In this document: positions 30,621 to 38,808 of the stretch, piece by piece
Layout: each line of letters begins with the position of its first letter
How positions within the stretch are numbered: position 1 is the first letter of the stretch
Source: Cognaticolwellia mytili
Lineage (GTDB): Bacteria; Pseudomonadota; Gammaproteobacteria; Enterobacterales; Alteromonadaceae
Length of the DNA: 64,000 nt
Direction of reading: 5' to 3'
Assembly: GCF_002104475.1 (NCBI RefSeq)
Contig: NZ_NBOF01000002.1
Coordinates: forward strand, 124,001-188,000
Notes under the pieces: model-generated
Told to the model about the DNA's origin: nothing
Databases searched by the model: none
Seen by the model: only the letters and a program-made list of their open reading frames with translations
Made by a program: the position numbers and the translations under genes

Positions 30621-31166
30621 ATGGCACACTATATATCGTTACTACGAGGCATTAATGTTGCTGGAAAAAAGCTAATAAAAATGGCTGATTTACGGGCTTT
30701 ATATCAGCAAATAGCACTTAATAATGTACAAAGTTATATTCAAAGTGGCAATCTATTATTTACTACTGCTGAAGATGAACCTGCCAACATTGCCAAGCAA
30801 ATAAATAGGGCTATTTTTGCTCAGTATAAATTTGATGTACCGATATTCATTTTAACGCCAGAACGATTACAAAGTGCGAGAAACAACTTACCTTTTAATG
30901 ATATAGACGTCGCTAAAGATGGCAGTAAAGTATTGCTGTGCTTCTTATCTAGTGCCCCCAACCATGCAATTGAATTATTAAGCCCTTATTTAAAAAGCAA
31001 TGAACGTATAGCCATTATTGATGATGTACTTTATTTACATTGCCAAGACGGTTTTGGTCGTTCAAAATTAAGCCATAGTAATATCGAGAAAAAGCTACAA
31101 GTTAGTGCTACTTCACGCAATTTAAGAACAGTTGATAAACTCCTAACAATGGCAAGCACTTATTAG
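30621..31166 (+). CDS. DUF1697 family protein
   Basis: The 181-residue protein begins YISLLRGINVAGKKLIKMADLR and contains VQSYIQSGNLLF, the hallmark of DUF1697. Function is unknown. It has a good ribosome-binding site (AGAAAGGG) and follows the DUF962 gene by 42 bases. A small hairpin (31172-31189) lies just past its stop. Confidence 0.82.
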   Translation: MAHYISLLRGINVAGKKLIKMADLRALYQQIALNNVQSYIQSGNLLFTTAEDEPANIAKQINRAIFAQYKFDVPIFILTPERLQSARNNLPFNDIDVAKDGSKVLLCFLSSAPNHAIELLSPYLKSNERIAIIDDVLYLHCQDGFGRSKLSHSNIEKKLQVSATSRNLRTVDKLLTMASTY

Positions 31167-31171
31167 CGTTA

Positions 31172-31189
31172 ATGCTTTTATCAAAGCAT
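31172..31189 (+). terminator. Weak terminator-like hairpin after the DUF1697 gene
   Basis: ATGCTTT and AAAGCAT form a 7-bp stem with loop TATC, followed by ATTATTTCTC. Confidence 0.4.
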
Positions 31190-31276
31190 ATTATTTCTCA
31201 TTGTTATCTCCTATTTCTAAGTCCCTGTTATTTATTTTTTTGATCACTACCTCCTCCATTGAGTAAAAAATACAAT

Positions 31277-31343
31277 ACATGATGTAAAAAATATTTGACT
31301 TGGATTTTTTATCGACTAAAGTCAAATTATCGTTACATCATGT
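31277..31343 (+). promoter_or_regulatory. Nested symmetric dyad before the membrane protein / HTH pair
   Basis: The outer arms are ACATGATGTAA (31277-31287) and TTACATCATGT (31333-31343). The inner arms are ATTTGACTT (31293-31301) and AAGTCAAAT (31319-31327). Exactly 5 bases separate outer and inner arms on each side, so the whole is symmetric about 31310. It lies 65 bases before the first gene. It is the likely operator of the HTH regulator encoded two genes on. Confidence 0.65.
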
Positions 31344-31408
31344 CAAAAATTTTATACATGACTTTATGCTGTAACAAATAATTTAACAGAATAATACGAG
31401 GAGTTAGC

Positions 31409-31867
31409 ATGTCATATAAGGAACGTAGTATTTGGGTCTCGTTAGCCATAACATTATATATTTGGTTTAACTATTTTTCAGAGCTTTATTGGGCTATACA
31501 GCAAGATAGTTTAACTATTAGTAGTATGAAGTCAGCACTATTTACCGTCGTTACGATGACTATAGCTTTAGAGATTTTACATCATATTGTTATCGCCATT
31601 ATTGACAATAAAAACACCAACTATGATGAAGACGAACGTGATAAGCAAATATCACTACTTGGCAGCCAAAGTGCCTATTATCTATTAAGTTTTACTACCA
31701 TTGCCGCCGTACTGCATTTGCTTTTTCCTTTAATGAGCCAAGGCTTAGTTGATATTTTAAATTTACCCAGCGAGTATGCGATCATCAACATTATTATTTT
31801 TGGCGCTTTAACAGCCGAAGTAACCAAGTTTTCAACACAAATTTTCTATTATCGTAGAGGGTTCTAG
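31409..31867 (+). CDS. Four-helix membrane protein, DUF2178-like
   Basis: The 152-residue protein has four predicted membrane helices. A conserved-looking charged loop, DEDERDKQISLLGSQSAYY, resembles the DERDxxI segment of DUF2178 proteins. Family assignment is tentative. Pairing with a 68-residue HTH regulator 1 base downstream is a recurrent arrangement and suggests a regulator/membrane-protein module. Ribosome-binding site GAGGAG is well placed. Confidence 0.7.
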   Translation: MSYKERSIWVSLAITLYIWFNYFSELYWAIQQDSLTISSMKSALFTVVTMTIALEILHHIVIAIIDNKNTNYDEDERDKQISLLGSQSAYYLLSFTTIAAVLHLLFPLMSQGLVDILNLPSEYAIINIIIFGALTAEVTKFSTQIFYYRRGF

Positions 31868-31868
31868 C

Positions 31869-32075
31869 GTGGCAAAACGAATAACCAACAATATACGTCG
31901 CCTACGTTTTGATGCTGATGAAATGACTCAACAAATGTTAGCTGATGTGGTTGGCGTATCACGACAAACTATCGTCGCCATTGAGAAAGGCAAATATTCT
32001 CCTTCTTTGGAGGTTGCATTTAAAATCGCTGAATACTTTAATGTGCCATTAGAGGTAGTTTTTCAATATCAATAA
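31869..32075 (+). CDS. Small XRE-family HTH regulator
   Basis: The 68-residue protein is almost entirely a Cro/C1-type helix-turn-helix (MTQQMLADVVGVSRQTIVAIEKGKYSPSLEVAFKIAEYF), of the YozG-like short class. It uses GTG as start, 1 base after the stop of the membrane-protein gene. It probably binds the nested dyad upstream of the pair. Confidence 0.88.
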   Translation: MAKRITNNIRRLRFDADEMTQQMLADVVGVSRQTIVAIEKGKYSPSLEVAFKIAEYFNVPLEVVFQYQ

Positions 32076-32094
32076 GCAGACTACGAGCAAGTCT

Positions 32095-32222
32095 TTAGGG
32101 GCTGTTGTTCTTTGTTTATATTTTCAGAAACAAGTTGATTTTAATAATAGTAAAGCACAATAAATGAAGTTTGGTTGTTCCAAATTGACGTTATAATGCA
32201 GTTAGCGTTAAAAACAGCCCTT
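32095..32222. repeat. MITE-like hairpin repeat, family 2 copy B
   Basis: The ends GGGGCTGTT and AACAGCCC form terminal inverted repeats. The interior aligns with copy A at 23440-23580. It lies between the HTH gene and the 3' end of the hybrid kinase gene and has no coding capacity. Confidence 0.6.
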
Positions 32223-32258
32223 AGTAAAAAGTATGCAAAACTTGCTTTGCTTCAAGTG

Positions 32259-35096
32259 TCACCAAAGTACTTGATCAATTTCGTTTAGCAAGTCTTGGGC
32301 ATGAGCATTAATAATATTGGTTTGCTGCTTTTTGATTGCCATTTCCAATTGTATGGCATATTTTGATAAGTCAGCAAAACCAAACATTTGTGCTGCACCA
32401 GCAATACGATGTGAGAGCCTTGCAAGTTGTGCCAAATCATCATTATTAATATGCAATATTAAATCTTGTTGCTCTAGCACTAAGTTTGATTTGAATTCTT
32501 GCACTAAATCTGACATTGCAACACCATTAAAATTTTCATTAGCTTTTGCTATAGAAATATTACCTTCATAATACTTAGCTATTGTCGGAATAAAAATATG
32601 GCGTTCAATAGGTTTTGATAAATGACCATTAAAGCCAAGTGATAGATAATGCTCTATTTCATGCGACATGGCATTGGCAGTCAAAGCAAATATGGGCATT
32701 TGGCCGCCTTGTTGACGTATTATATTGAAGGCCTCAATACCATCGACTTCTGGCATTTGAATATCCATAAGTGTCAATTTAGGCTGATATTTCTTAAACA
32801 GCGCCACCGCTTCACTACCATTACGCGCCGTAATAACATTCAAGCCTAATGACGCTAATAAGCGGGCGATCAAGCGTCGATTATCATTGTGATCATCAGC
32901 TAATAAAATAGTTCCCTCTAGCTGCGCTTTTATTGTTTTGCCATTATCTTTAGGAAAAACAGTCTTACAATCAGAAACTGGGTCATTGCTATGTACAGGG
33001 CAAGGTAAACTAAAAGCAAAAACGCTACCTTGGTTGAGTTCACTTTCTACTTCAATAGTACCCCCCATTATCTTCGCTAACTGATCAGATAAGCATAAAC
33101 CTAAGCCTGTGCCACCAAAACGGCGGCTAATACTGCTATCACCTTGAGTGAAACTTGCAAATAAACTATGCAGTTGTGAGCTGCTCATACCAATTCCGCT
33201 ATCCGTTATTTTAAACGTGAGTCGGCCATTACTTTTACTGATATTTAATTCAACATGGCCCTTAGGAGTAAATTTTATCGCATTTGAACATAGGTTGATT
33301 AAAATTTGCTTTACACGAAAGCCATCAATTTCAATAATAAATGGTGAGGCTAAACAATGAACAATTTCAAAGCTCAATCCTTTTGATGTCGCTTGCAGTG
33401 TGAACATGTTTGACAATTCTTGTAAAATATCATGTAAATTTTGCGTCTGTAACTCTAGTTCTATTTTATTGGCTTCAATTTTACTTAAATCTAAAATATT
33501 ATTGGTTAATTCCAACAAGTACAGGCTATTACCGTGAATAATTTCTACTTCTTTAGTAATATACTTCTCATCAACATCACCATTCATAATCGCTTCAGCT
33601 TGGCCAATCACGGTGGTTAGTGGCGTCCTAATTTCATGACTCATATTTGCAAGGAACTGGCTTTTAATATTGTTTGCACTTTGTAATTCTTGCATTAAAT
33701 ATTCGAGTTCATTAGTACGTTGCTTTACTTTTGACTCCAATACTTGCTTCGAACGACGTTCAATATTGCGCCGAGCAATCAAAAAACCTATTAATAAAAT
33801 ACTAAAAACAACAATAATAGTAACATTACGCTCGTATTGTGAACGCTCTATTTCCAGTTCTTGCAAGCGTTTTTGCTGCGTCAATTGGTCAACTTGTTGC
33901 TTGAGTTGTTCGGAATCAAACTTTGCTAATTGGCCATTTAGCTCATCATTCGCCATTTCAATATGAGCTTGTATAAATTTTCGATGACTTTTAGCTGCAT
34001 CTAAAATTTGATTTTTCGCAGCGAAGATTAGTGCCTGTAGTGCTAAGTTGTGTTTTATTTGCTCCTTGTAATGCATTTTTTCAGAAAGCTCACTAGATTG
34101 TTTTAAATAGTTTAATGCGGAGTCAAATTTTCTTTGCTGAAAATAAGCTTTGGCTAAACTATACAAATTACCTACGTAAGCATTATCATGGCCTTGCTCC
34201 TTACTTTTAATAACACCTTCTTTAGCATATTCAATTGCTTGCGTTATATTGTTAAGATCATTATTTAGCTCTGCAAGATTATGCAAGAGTCCAGCTGCAT
34301 TATAATCGTCTTTATTTTCACGATGAGAATCCAGTGACTTAGTCAAAAAGTGTAAAGCGTTTGGGTAGTCTCCCGCATACTTATACGCAGAGCCAAGATC
34401 ACCATAGGCCATAGCCAGTCCTTGGTGATCTGCTATTTCTTTTCTTTTTTCAATAACTTCCTTGAACATTCCGATAGCAATATCAAAGCGTTTTAATTGT
34501 AAGTGGAATATGGCAATGTTAAATCGAATATCTATTTTATCTCTTTTACTACCAAATTCTTGGTAAAGTGGCTCTGCATGTTGGTAGCTTAAAAGAGCAT
34601 CGGTGAGACTACCCATAGCGCCATACACTAAGCCAATATTATTATATAAATTAGCCTGAGCAATAGGTTCATTAATCGTGAGGTAATAATTAAGCGCATG
34701 TTGATATGATGTCAAAGCAAGCCTATTATTACCTTTATAATAAGCATAAACGCCCATTCTTTTATATGCGTCAGCCTCTAATTGCTTAAAATTAAATTCA
34801 GCAGAGATCTTTTGCTCTAAAACAGTCGTTTCAATTGCTTTATCAAGTTTACCAAGTTGGCTGTATAAACGCCCTTTTGCGGTTAGAACAGACAACTGCA
34901 TTAACGGTGAAAGTTCACTCCGTTGTGCTAAAAACGCTAGTTCCAGCAGCGCTTGATTTTTATCAGCCATATTTTCAATCGTTAGCAGTCTTTGACCAAT
35001 ATTGGGGTTACTCGTTGCAGAGCTTATCTCAACATAACTTAACGAAAAAAATATAAACAGCAAGAACAGTAAAACTGTTCGATAGGCAAAAGCCAT
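32259..35096 (-). CDS. Hybrid histidine kinase with TPR sensor, receiver and HPt domains
   Basis: From the ATG at 35096 the protein has 945 residues. A signal/anchor (1-25) leads into periplasmic tetratricopeptide repeats (about 75-365), a coiled coil and a membrane helix (425-441). Then follow HisKA with His487 (NMSHEIRTP), HATPase (NAIKF, DSGIGM, GGTGLGL), a receiver with Asp778 (LTLMDIQMP) and a C-terminal HPt with His896 (LSHRIAGAA). It can run a full phosphorelay on one chain. Start 35096 has AAGGTG upstream and gives a proper signal sequence; TTG or ATG starts further out would add 27 residues. No cognate regulator is adjacent. Confidence 0.9.
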   Translation of the reverse strand: MAFAYRTVLLFLLFIFFSLSYVEISSATSNPNIGQRLLTIENMADKNQALLELAFLAQRSELSPLMQLSVLTAKGRLYSQLGKLDKAIETTVLEQKISAEFNFKQLEADAYKRMGVYAYYKGNNRLALTSYQHALNYYLTINEPIAQANLYNNIGLVYGAMGSLTDALLSYQHAEPLYQEFGSKRDKIDIRFNIAIFHLQLKRFDIAIGMFKEVIEKRKEIADHQGLAMAYGDLGSAYKYAGDYPNALHFLTKSLDSHRENKDDYNAAGLLHNLAELNNDLNNITQAIEYAKEGVIKSKEQGHDNAYVGNLYSLAKAYFQQRKFDSALNYLKQSSELSEKMHYKEQIKHNLALQALIFAAKNQILDAAKSHRKFIQAHIEMANDELNGQLAKFDSEQLKQQVDQLTQQKRLQELEIERSQYERNVTIIVVFSILLIGFLIARRNIERRSKQVLESKVKQRTNELEYLMQELQSANNIKSQFLANMSHEIRTPLTTVIGQAEAIMNGDVDEKYITKEVEIIHGNSLYLLELTNNILDLSKIEANKIELELQTQNLHDILQELSNMFTLQATSKGLSFEIVHCLASPFIIEIDGFRVKQILINLCSNAIKFTPKGHVELNISKSNGRLTFKITDSGIGMSSSQLHSLFASFTQGDSSISRRFGGTGLGLCLSDQLAKIMGGTIEVESELNQGSVFAFSLPCPVHSNDPVSDCKTVFPKDNGKTIKAQLEGTILLADDHNDNRRLIARLLASLGLNVITARNGSEAVALFKKYQPKLTLMDIQMPEVDGIEAFNIIRQQGGQMPIFALTANAMSHEIEHYLSLGFNGHLSKPIERHIFIPTIAKYYEGNISIAKANENFNGVAMSDLVQEFKSNLVLEQQDLILHINNDDLAQLARLSHRIAGAAQMFGFADLSKYAIQLEMAIKKQQTNIINAHAQDLLNEIDQVLW

Positions 35097-35302
35097 CGAT
35101 AACACCTTAAAAACACGTGTGTTTCTTGTAATAAAGAAAATAGCGCTAGTTATAGCACTTTGTAGATTTAGCCACAATGGTGAATTCTGAGTTGAGTCAA
35201 CCTTAGATAGTGAATAACAATATATTCATAAATATTGCTTATACCCAAACGGCTTAAAACACTTTTACGGTAAACTATTGAAGCTGAGTGTAAAAAACCC
35301 AA

Positions 35303-35327
35303 AAGAGCTAATCATTGATTAGCCCTT
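35303..35327 (-). terminator. Terminator of the ion-channel transcript
   Basis: On the minus strand, AAGGGCTAATC and GATTAGCTCTT pair over 11 positions (one G-U) and are followed by TTGGGTTTTTT. It lies about 80 bases past the channel gene. Confidence 0.75.
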
Positions 35328-35406
35328 AACAAGGAATAGGCAAATTAAGTACAGTAAAGTTTAAATGGCAAAATATTGCTTTTGTAGTGCTAATTTAAAA
35401 CTCAAG

Positions 35407-36255
35407 TTACTTCTTAATCGTACTTTTAACGGATTTTTCTCCAACCAATAAAGCTTTAATTTCGCGCAGTTCTTGCTCAAGCTTTTCAATTTGTGCACGG
35501 CTTGCTGGCTCTCCGCCTTCTGCACTTTCACCATGAGCTTCAGCACGAAAATTTTCATGCTCTTGTCCCATCACTTCCAAAATAGTACCAACCATCATAT
35601 TCAAGAATATAAATGCGGTTAGGAATATAAACGTTAAATAGTACACCCAGCTCATCGGGTGTACAGCCATCGTTTCATACATTACATCAGTCCAGTCTTC
35701 AAAGGTGGCAACACGAAATAATGTCAACATAGAGATGGAAACGTCTCCCCATAAAACTTCATTTATTTGATGAAATAATATGCTACCAATAGCGGCATAA
35801 ATATAAAAAATAACAAACATCAGCAGAGCAATATAGCCCATCCGTGGTATCGCTTTAATCAGGGCATTAATCAATAGTCTCAGCTCTGGAATCATAGAAA
35901 CTAAACGTAAGACTCTAAACACACGAAGCAGACGTGCTAATAATATACCAGAGCCGCCAGCAGGTATGAGGCTACCGATAACGATTATGGTATCAAAAAC
36001 ATTCCAGCCACTTTTAAAGAAAGTTTTCTTATTTGGATAAGCAATAAAGCGTATGGTGAGTTCAATAACAAAAAAAACGGTGATTGCACTGTCTAAGAAA
36101 CTAAGAAGACTAACCACTTGTTCAGGTAAGTCATGGGTTTTAGCACCAATTAACAATGCAGACATTACGATAACCGTAATAACTGACCATTGAAAAACCG
36201 GACTGGAATCAACTTGCTTTAATCGACGTTGTACTTGGTCAACAAATGAGGACAT
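35407..36255 (-). CDS. Bacterial voltage-gated cation channel (BacNav/BacCav type)
   Basis: The 282-residue protein has the six-helix single-domain plan of NaChBac/NavAb. S4 carries arginines at 108, 111, 114 and 117, spaced by three. The pore filter is TFEDWTD (184-190). A cytoplasmic C-terminal coiled coil (about 250-272) should hold the tetramer together. Sodium-selective relatives have TLESW. The extra acidic residues D187 and D190 resemble engineered calcium-selective NavAb variants, so calcium permeability is likely but not proven. The next minus-strand gene upstream is a metallo-beta-lactamase-fold hydrolase. Confidence 0.88.
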   Translation of the reverse strand: MSSFVDQVQRRLKQVDSSPVFQWSVITVIVMSALLIGAKTHDLPEQVVSLLSFLDSAITVFFVIELTIRFIAYPNKKTFFKSGWNVFDTIIVIGSLIPAGGSGILLARLLRVFRVLRLVSMIPELRLLINALIKAIPRMGYIALLMFVIFYIYAAIGSILFHQINEVLWGDVSISMLTLFRVATFEDWTDVMYETMAVHPMSWVYYLTFIFLTAFIFLNMMVGTILEVMGQEHENFRAEAHGESAEGGEPASRAQIEKLEQELREIKALLVGEKSVKSTIKK

Positions 36256-36318
36256 GTTTGATTATCTCTTATTAAAATGGTAATACGTGTTATTGCAATT
36301 AGTAAGTAAAATGCTCAT

Positions 36319-36972
36319 TTATTTTATCCCTAAAGCGCTATCACTGACATGAGGGTTACTACTGCGCTCTGCGCCAAAGGTACTCATAGGACCATGTCCC
36401 GGAATAAATTGCACATCGTCACCTAATGGAAATAGATTATTACGAATAGAATTAACTAGCGTTTTATGGTCGCCACGAGGGAAATCAGTACGACCAATAG
36501 AGCCTTTAAAAAGTACATCACCAACTTGTGCCAACTTTGAGTCAGCGTGATAAAACGCCACATGTCCCGGTGTATGCCCTGGGCAAAAATAAACATCAAG
36601 TTCAATAGCGCCGAATGACACTTTATCGCCTTGGTTTAGCCAACGATCAGTGCTAAATGAATCAGCATGTTCGAAACCAAAATGAGATTTCTGCTGTGGA
36701 ATTAAGTCAATCCAAAATTGATCTTCTTGATGTGGCCCTTCAATAGGTACATTATAAAAATCAGCAACACTTTGCGTTGCACCAGCGTGGTCAATATGCG
36801 CATGAGTTAATAGCACTTTCACTAACGTAACATCACATTGTTTAATGGCAGCTTGAATTAATTCGATATCTCCACCGGGATCAATAACCACAGCTTCTTT
36901 GGTTTTCTGACACCAAAACAAAGTACAGTTTTGCTGAAAAGGTGTCACAGGAATTATTTGATATTGCAACAT
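36319..36972 (-). CDS. Glyoxalase II-like metallo-beta-lactamase-fold hydrolase
   Basis: The 217-residue protein has the zinc motif THAHIDHAG, FCPGHTPGH and VLFKGSIGRTDFPRG, and ends FIPGHGPMSTFG. This is the YcbL/GloB-like subgroup, which hydrolyses thioesters such as S-lactoylglutathione. ATG 36972 (MLQYQIIPV) is chosen because relatives start there; ATG 36990 would add six residues. Neither has a strong ribosome-binding site. Confidence 0.88.
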   Translation of the reverse strand: MLQYQIIPVTPFQQNCTLFWCQKTKEAVVIDPGGDIELIQAAIKQCDVTLVKVLLTHAHIDHAGATQSVADFYNVPIEGPHQEDQFWIDLIPQQKSHFGFEHADSFSTDRWLNQGDKVSFGAIELDVYFCPGHTPGHVAFYHADSKLAQVGDVLFKGSIGRTDFPRGDHKTLVNSIRNNLFPLGDDVQFIPGHGPMSTFGAERSSNPHVSDSALGIK

Positions 36973-37233
36973 GGCGACGTTAGGTCTCATTAACTATTTA
37001 AGAATACACAGCATTAAAATCATTGATTTCATTTCTGTATTTCACATTATTAGGGATATAAGGCATTAGAGCATTAATTCAAGCGGTAGTTTAGCAGTAT
37101 TAAATGAAAGATAATTAGCCTGCTTTACAAAAACATAAGTTTAAAGGTAACAAATCGTTAAAAAAACTTTGCTAACGGGTGTTATATAGGTAAGCTCGAA
37201 CAAAAGTATTCACAACAATAATAATTATCATTT

Positions 37234-38571
37234 ATGAGCACTATTAGAGATTCATTTCACTCGAGAATAGGTTTTGTTCTTGCCGCAGCAGGTTCAGCCA
37301 TTGGTTTAGGTAATATTTGGGGTTTTCCAACGCAAGCTGCCAATAACGGTGGCGGTGCATTTTTATTCGTTTACCTCGTTGTAACCGTTTTACTAGCACT
37401 TCCTGCACTATATGCTGAAGTTTATATTGGTAACCAAGCACAAAAAAACCCGGTTTCCGCTTTAGAGGATGCCTGTCGTGACACCGCACCTAAGCTGGGT
37501 AAATATGCGGGACTCATTGGGTTAAGTGGCGCCATTATGATGTTGAGTTTCTACACCATAGTAGCCGGTTGGATGCTTGCCCACGCCCTATCACCATTAT
37601 TTGAGCTACTTGGCCATCACGATATTTCACAATGGTTAGCAACATCAAGCACGCAAAGAAACCTACTATTTACCCCAATATTTATTTTATTAGGTGCCGG
37701 TATTATTCACCAAGGTGTTAATGCAGGTATTGAAAAGTGGTCGGCCCGTTTAATGCCTGTACTGTTAATCATGCTTATTTGCCTAATCGCTTATATATTG
37801 CAACAACCAGGAGCAGAAAAGGGTTTGGCAGTATATTTAGTCCCTGACTTCTCTCAAGTTACTAATCCTAAATTGATCATTTCAGCTATGGGACAGGCAT
37901 TTTTTTCCTTATCAATTGGTGTTGGTGGCATGATGGTTTATGGCTCTTACATGAAAAAAGATCGTGATATTGGTAAATTAGCACTTTCAATAACGGCTCT
38001 TGATACTTTTATTGCCTTTATGGCAGGTTTACTAATTATTCCTGCACTATATGTCGCTCAAGAAGCCGGACAGCAAGTATTTCAAGGCGATAAACTCATT
38101 GGTGAAGGCCAACTGATTTTTAATATCTTGCCTGAGTTATTCAATTCTATGGGCAATATAGGCATGATCGTTGCGATTAGCTTTTTCTCATTGCTATCAA
38201 TTGCAGCTCTTACATCGACTATTTCATCAACTGAGGTTCCAGTGTCTTATTTGATGGAAGGTAAAGGTGTTAGCCGTTCAAAAGCCACTTGGTTAGTCTC
38301 TATCATTGTATTAACCGCTAGTATGATCTTAATTTCTTTCTTCGACAGCTTATTTGGCCTGGTTATTCGTCTACTGACTACTATTTTGCAGCCACTAAGT
38401 TGTTTATTTTACTTTATAGTGGTTGGTTGGTTATGGAAGCGCGGCAACAAATTACGTGATGTTTCACTACAAGAAGGCAGAAAGTGGTTACCAATATGGG
38501 GCAATTACTTACGCTTTGTTTGCCCATTATTGTTAACCGTTGTTTTTGTTAATGTCGCCATCTTAAACTAA
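37234..38571 (+). CDS. Sodium-dependent transporter of the NSS/SNF family
   Basis: The 445-residue protein has about 11-12 membrane helices and the NSS start region FHSRIGFVLAAAGSAIGLGNIWGFP, whose unwound helix-1 residues bind sodium and substrate in LeuT. It imports an amino acid or similar small molecule with sodium. The substrate is unknown. It is divergent from the hydrolase gene and followed by a good terminator. Confidence 0.92.
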   Translation: MSTIRDSFHSRIGFVLAAAGSAIGLGNIWGFPTQAANNGGGAFLFVYLVVTVLLALPALYAEVYIGNQAQKNPVSALEDACRDTAPKLGKYAGLIGLSGAIMMLSFYTIVAGWMLAHALSPLFELLGHHDISQWLATSSTQRNLLFTPIFILLGAGIIHQGVNAGIEKWSARLMPVLLIMLICLIAYILQQPGAEKGLAVYLVPDFSQVTNPKLIISAMGQAFFSLSIGVGGMMVYGSYMKKDRDIGKLALSITALDTFIAFMAGLLIIPALYVAQEAGQQVFQGDKLIGEGQLIFNILPELFNSMGNIGMIVAISFFSLLSIAALTSTISSTEVPVSYLMEGKGVSRSKATWLVSIIVLTASMILISFFDSLFGLVIRLLTTILQPLSCLFYFIVVGWLWKRGNKLRDVSLQEGRKWLPIWGNYLRFVCPLLLTVVFVNVAILN

Positions 38572-38594
38572 AAAACACTCATTTTTTAAGCAGC

Positions 38595-38626
38595 AAAAAG
38601 TCAATGATATTTATCATTGGCTTTTT
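38595..38626 (+). terminator. Terminator of the NSS transporter gene
   Basis: AAAAAGTCAATGATA and TATCATTGGCTTTTT pair over 15 positions with one G-U, about 25 bases past the stop. Confidence 0.8.
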
Positions 38627-38648
38627 CGTTTCTAAACAAATACAAATT

Positions 38649-38808
38649 ATACCAATTGAATTAAGTAAGTGATCAATTATAAGTGAGAATAAATATTCAA
38701 GAGCAAGGCGCTTGATTGAGTAATAGCGAGCTATTGGGATTGAAAGCAACGCAGATATTGAATAATTAGGCCACTTTAGAATGACCGATTATTTATTTCA
38801 ATTGGTAT
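38649..38808. mobile_element. 160-bp MITE-like element with ATACCAATTGAA ends
   Basis: ATACCAATTGAA (38649-38660) and TTCAATTGGTAT (38797-38808) are perfect 12-bp terminal inverted repeats. Similarity continues inwards (TTAAGTAAGTGATC versus ATAAATAATCGGTC). There is no coding capacity. The right end touches the stop codon of the GGDEF gene. Elements with these ends are common in Alteromonadales genomes (recalled). Confidence 0.8.

Noticed and set aside
37216-37230. Fur-box-like CAATAATAATTATCA before the NSS transporter
   Set aside because: It matches the 7-1-7 Fur pattern well, but it lies 4 bases before the start codon in AT-rich DNA, and the gene is not an iron gene. Probably chance.
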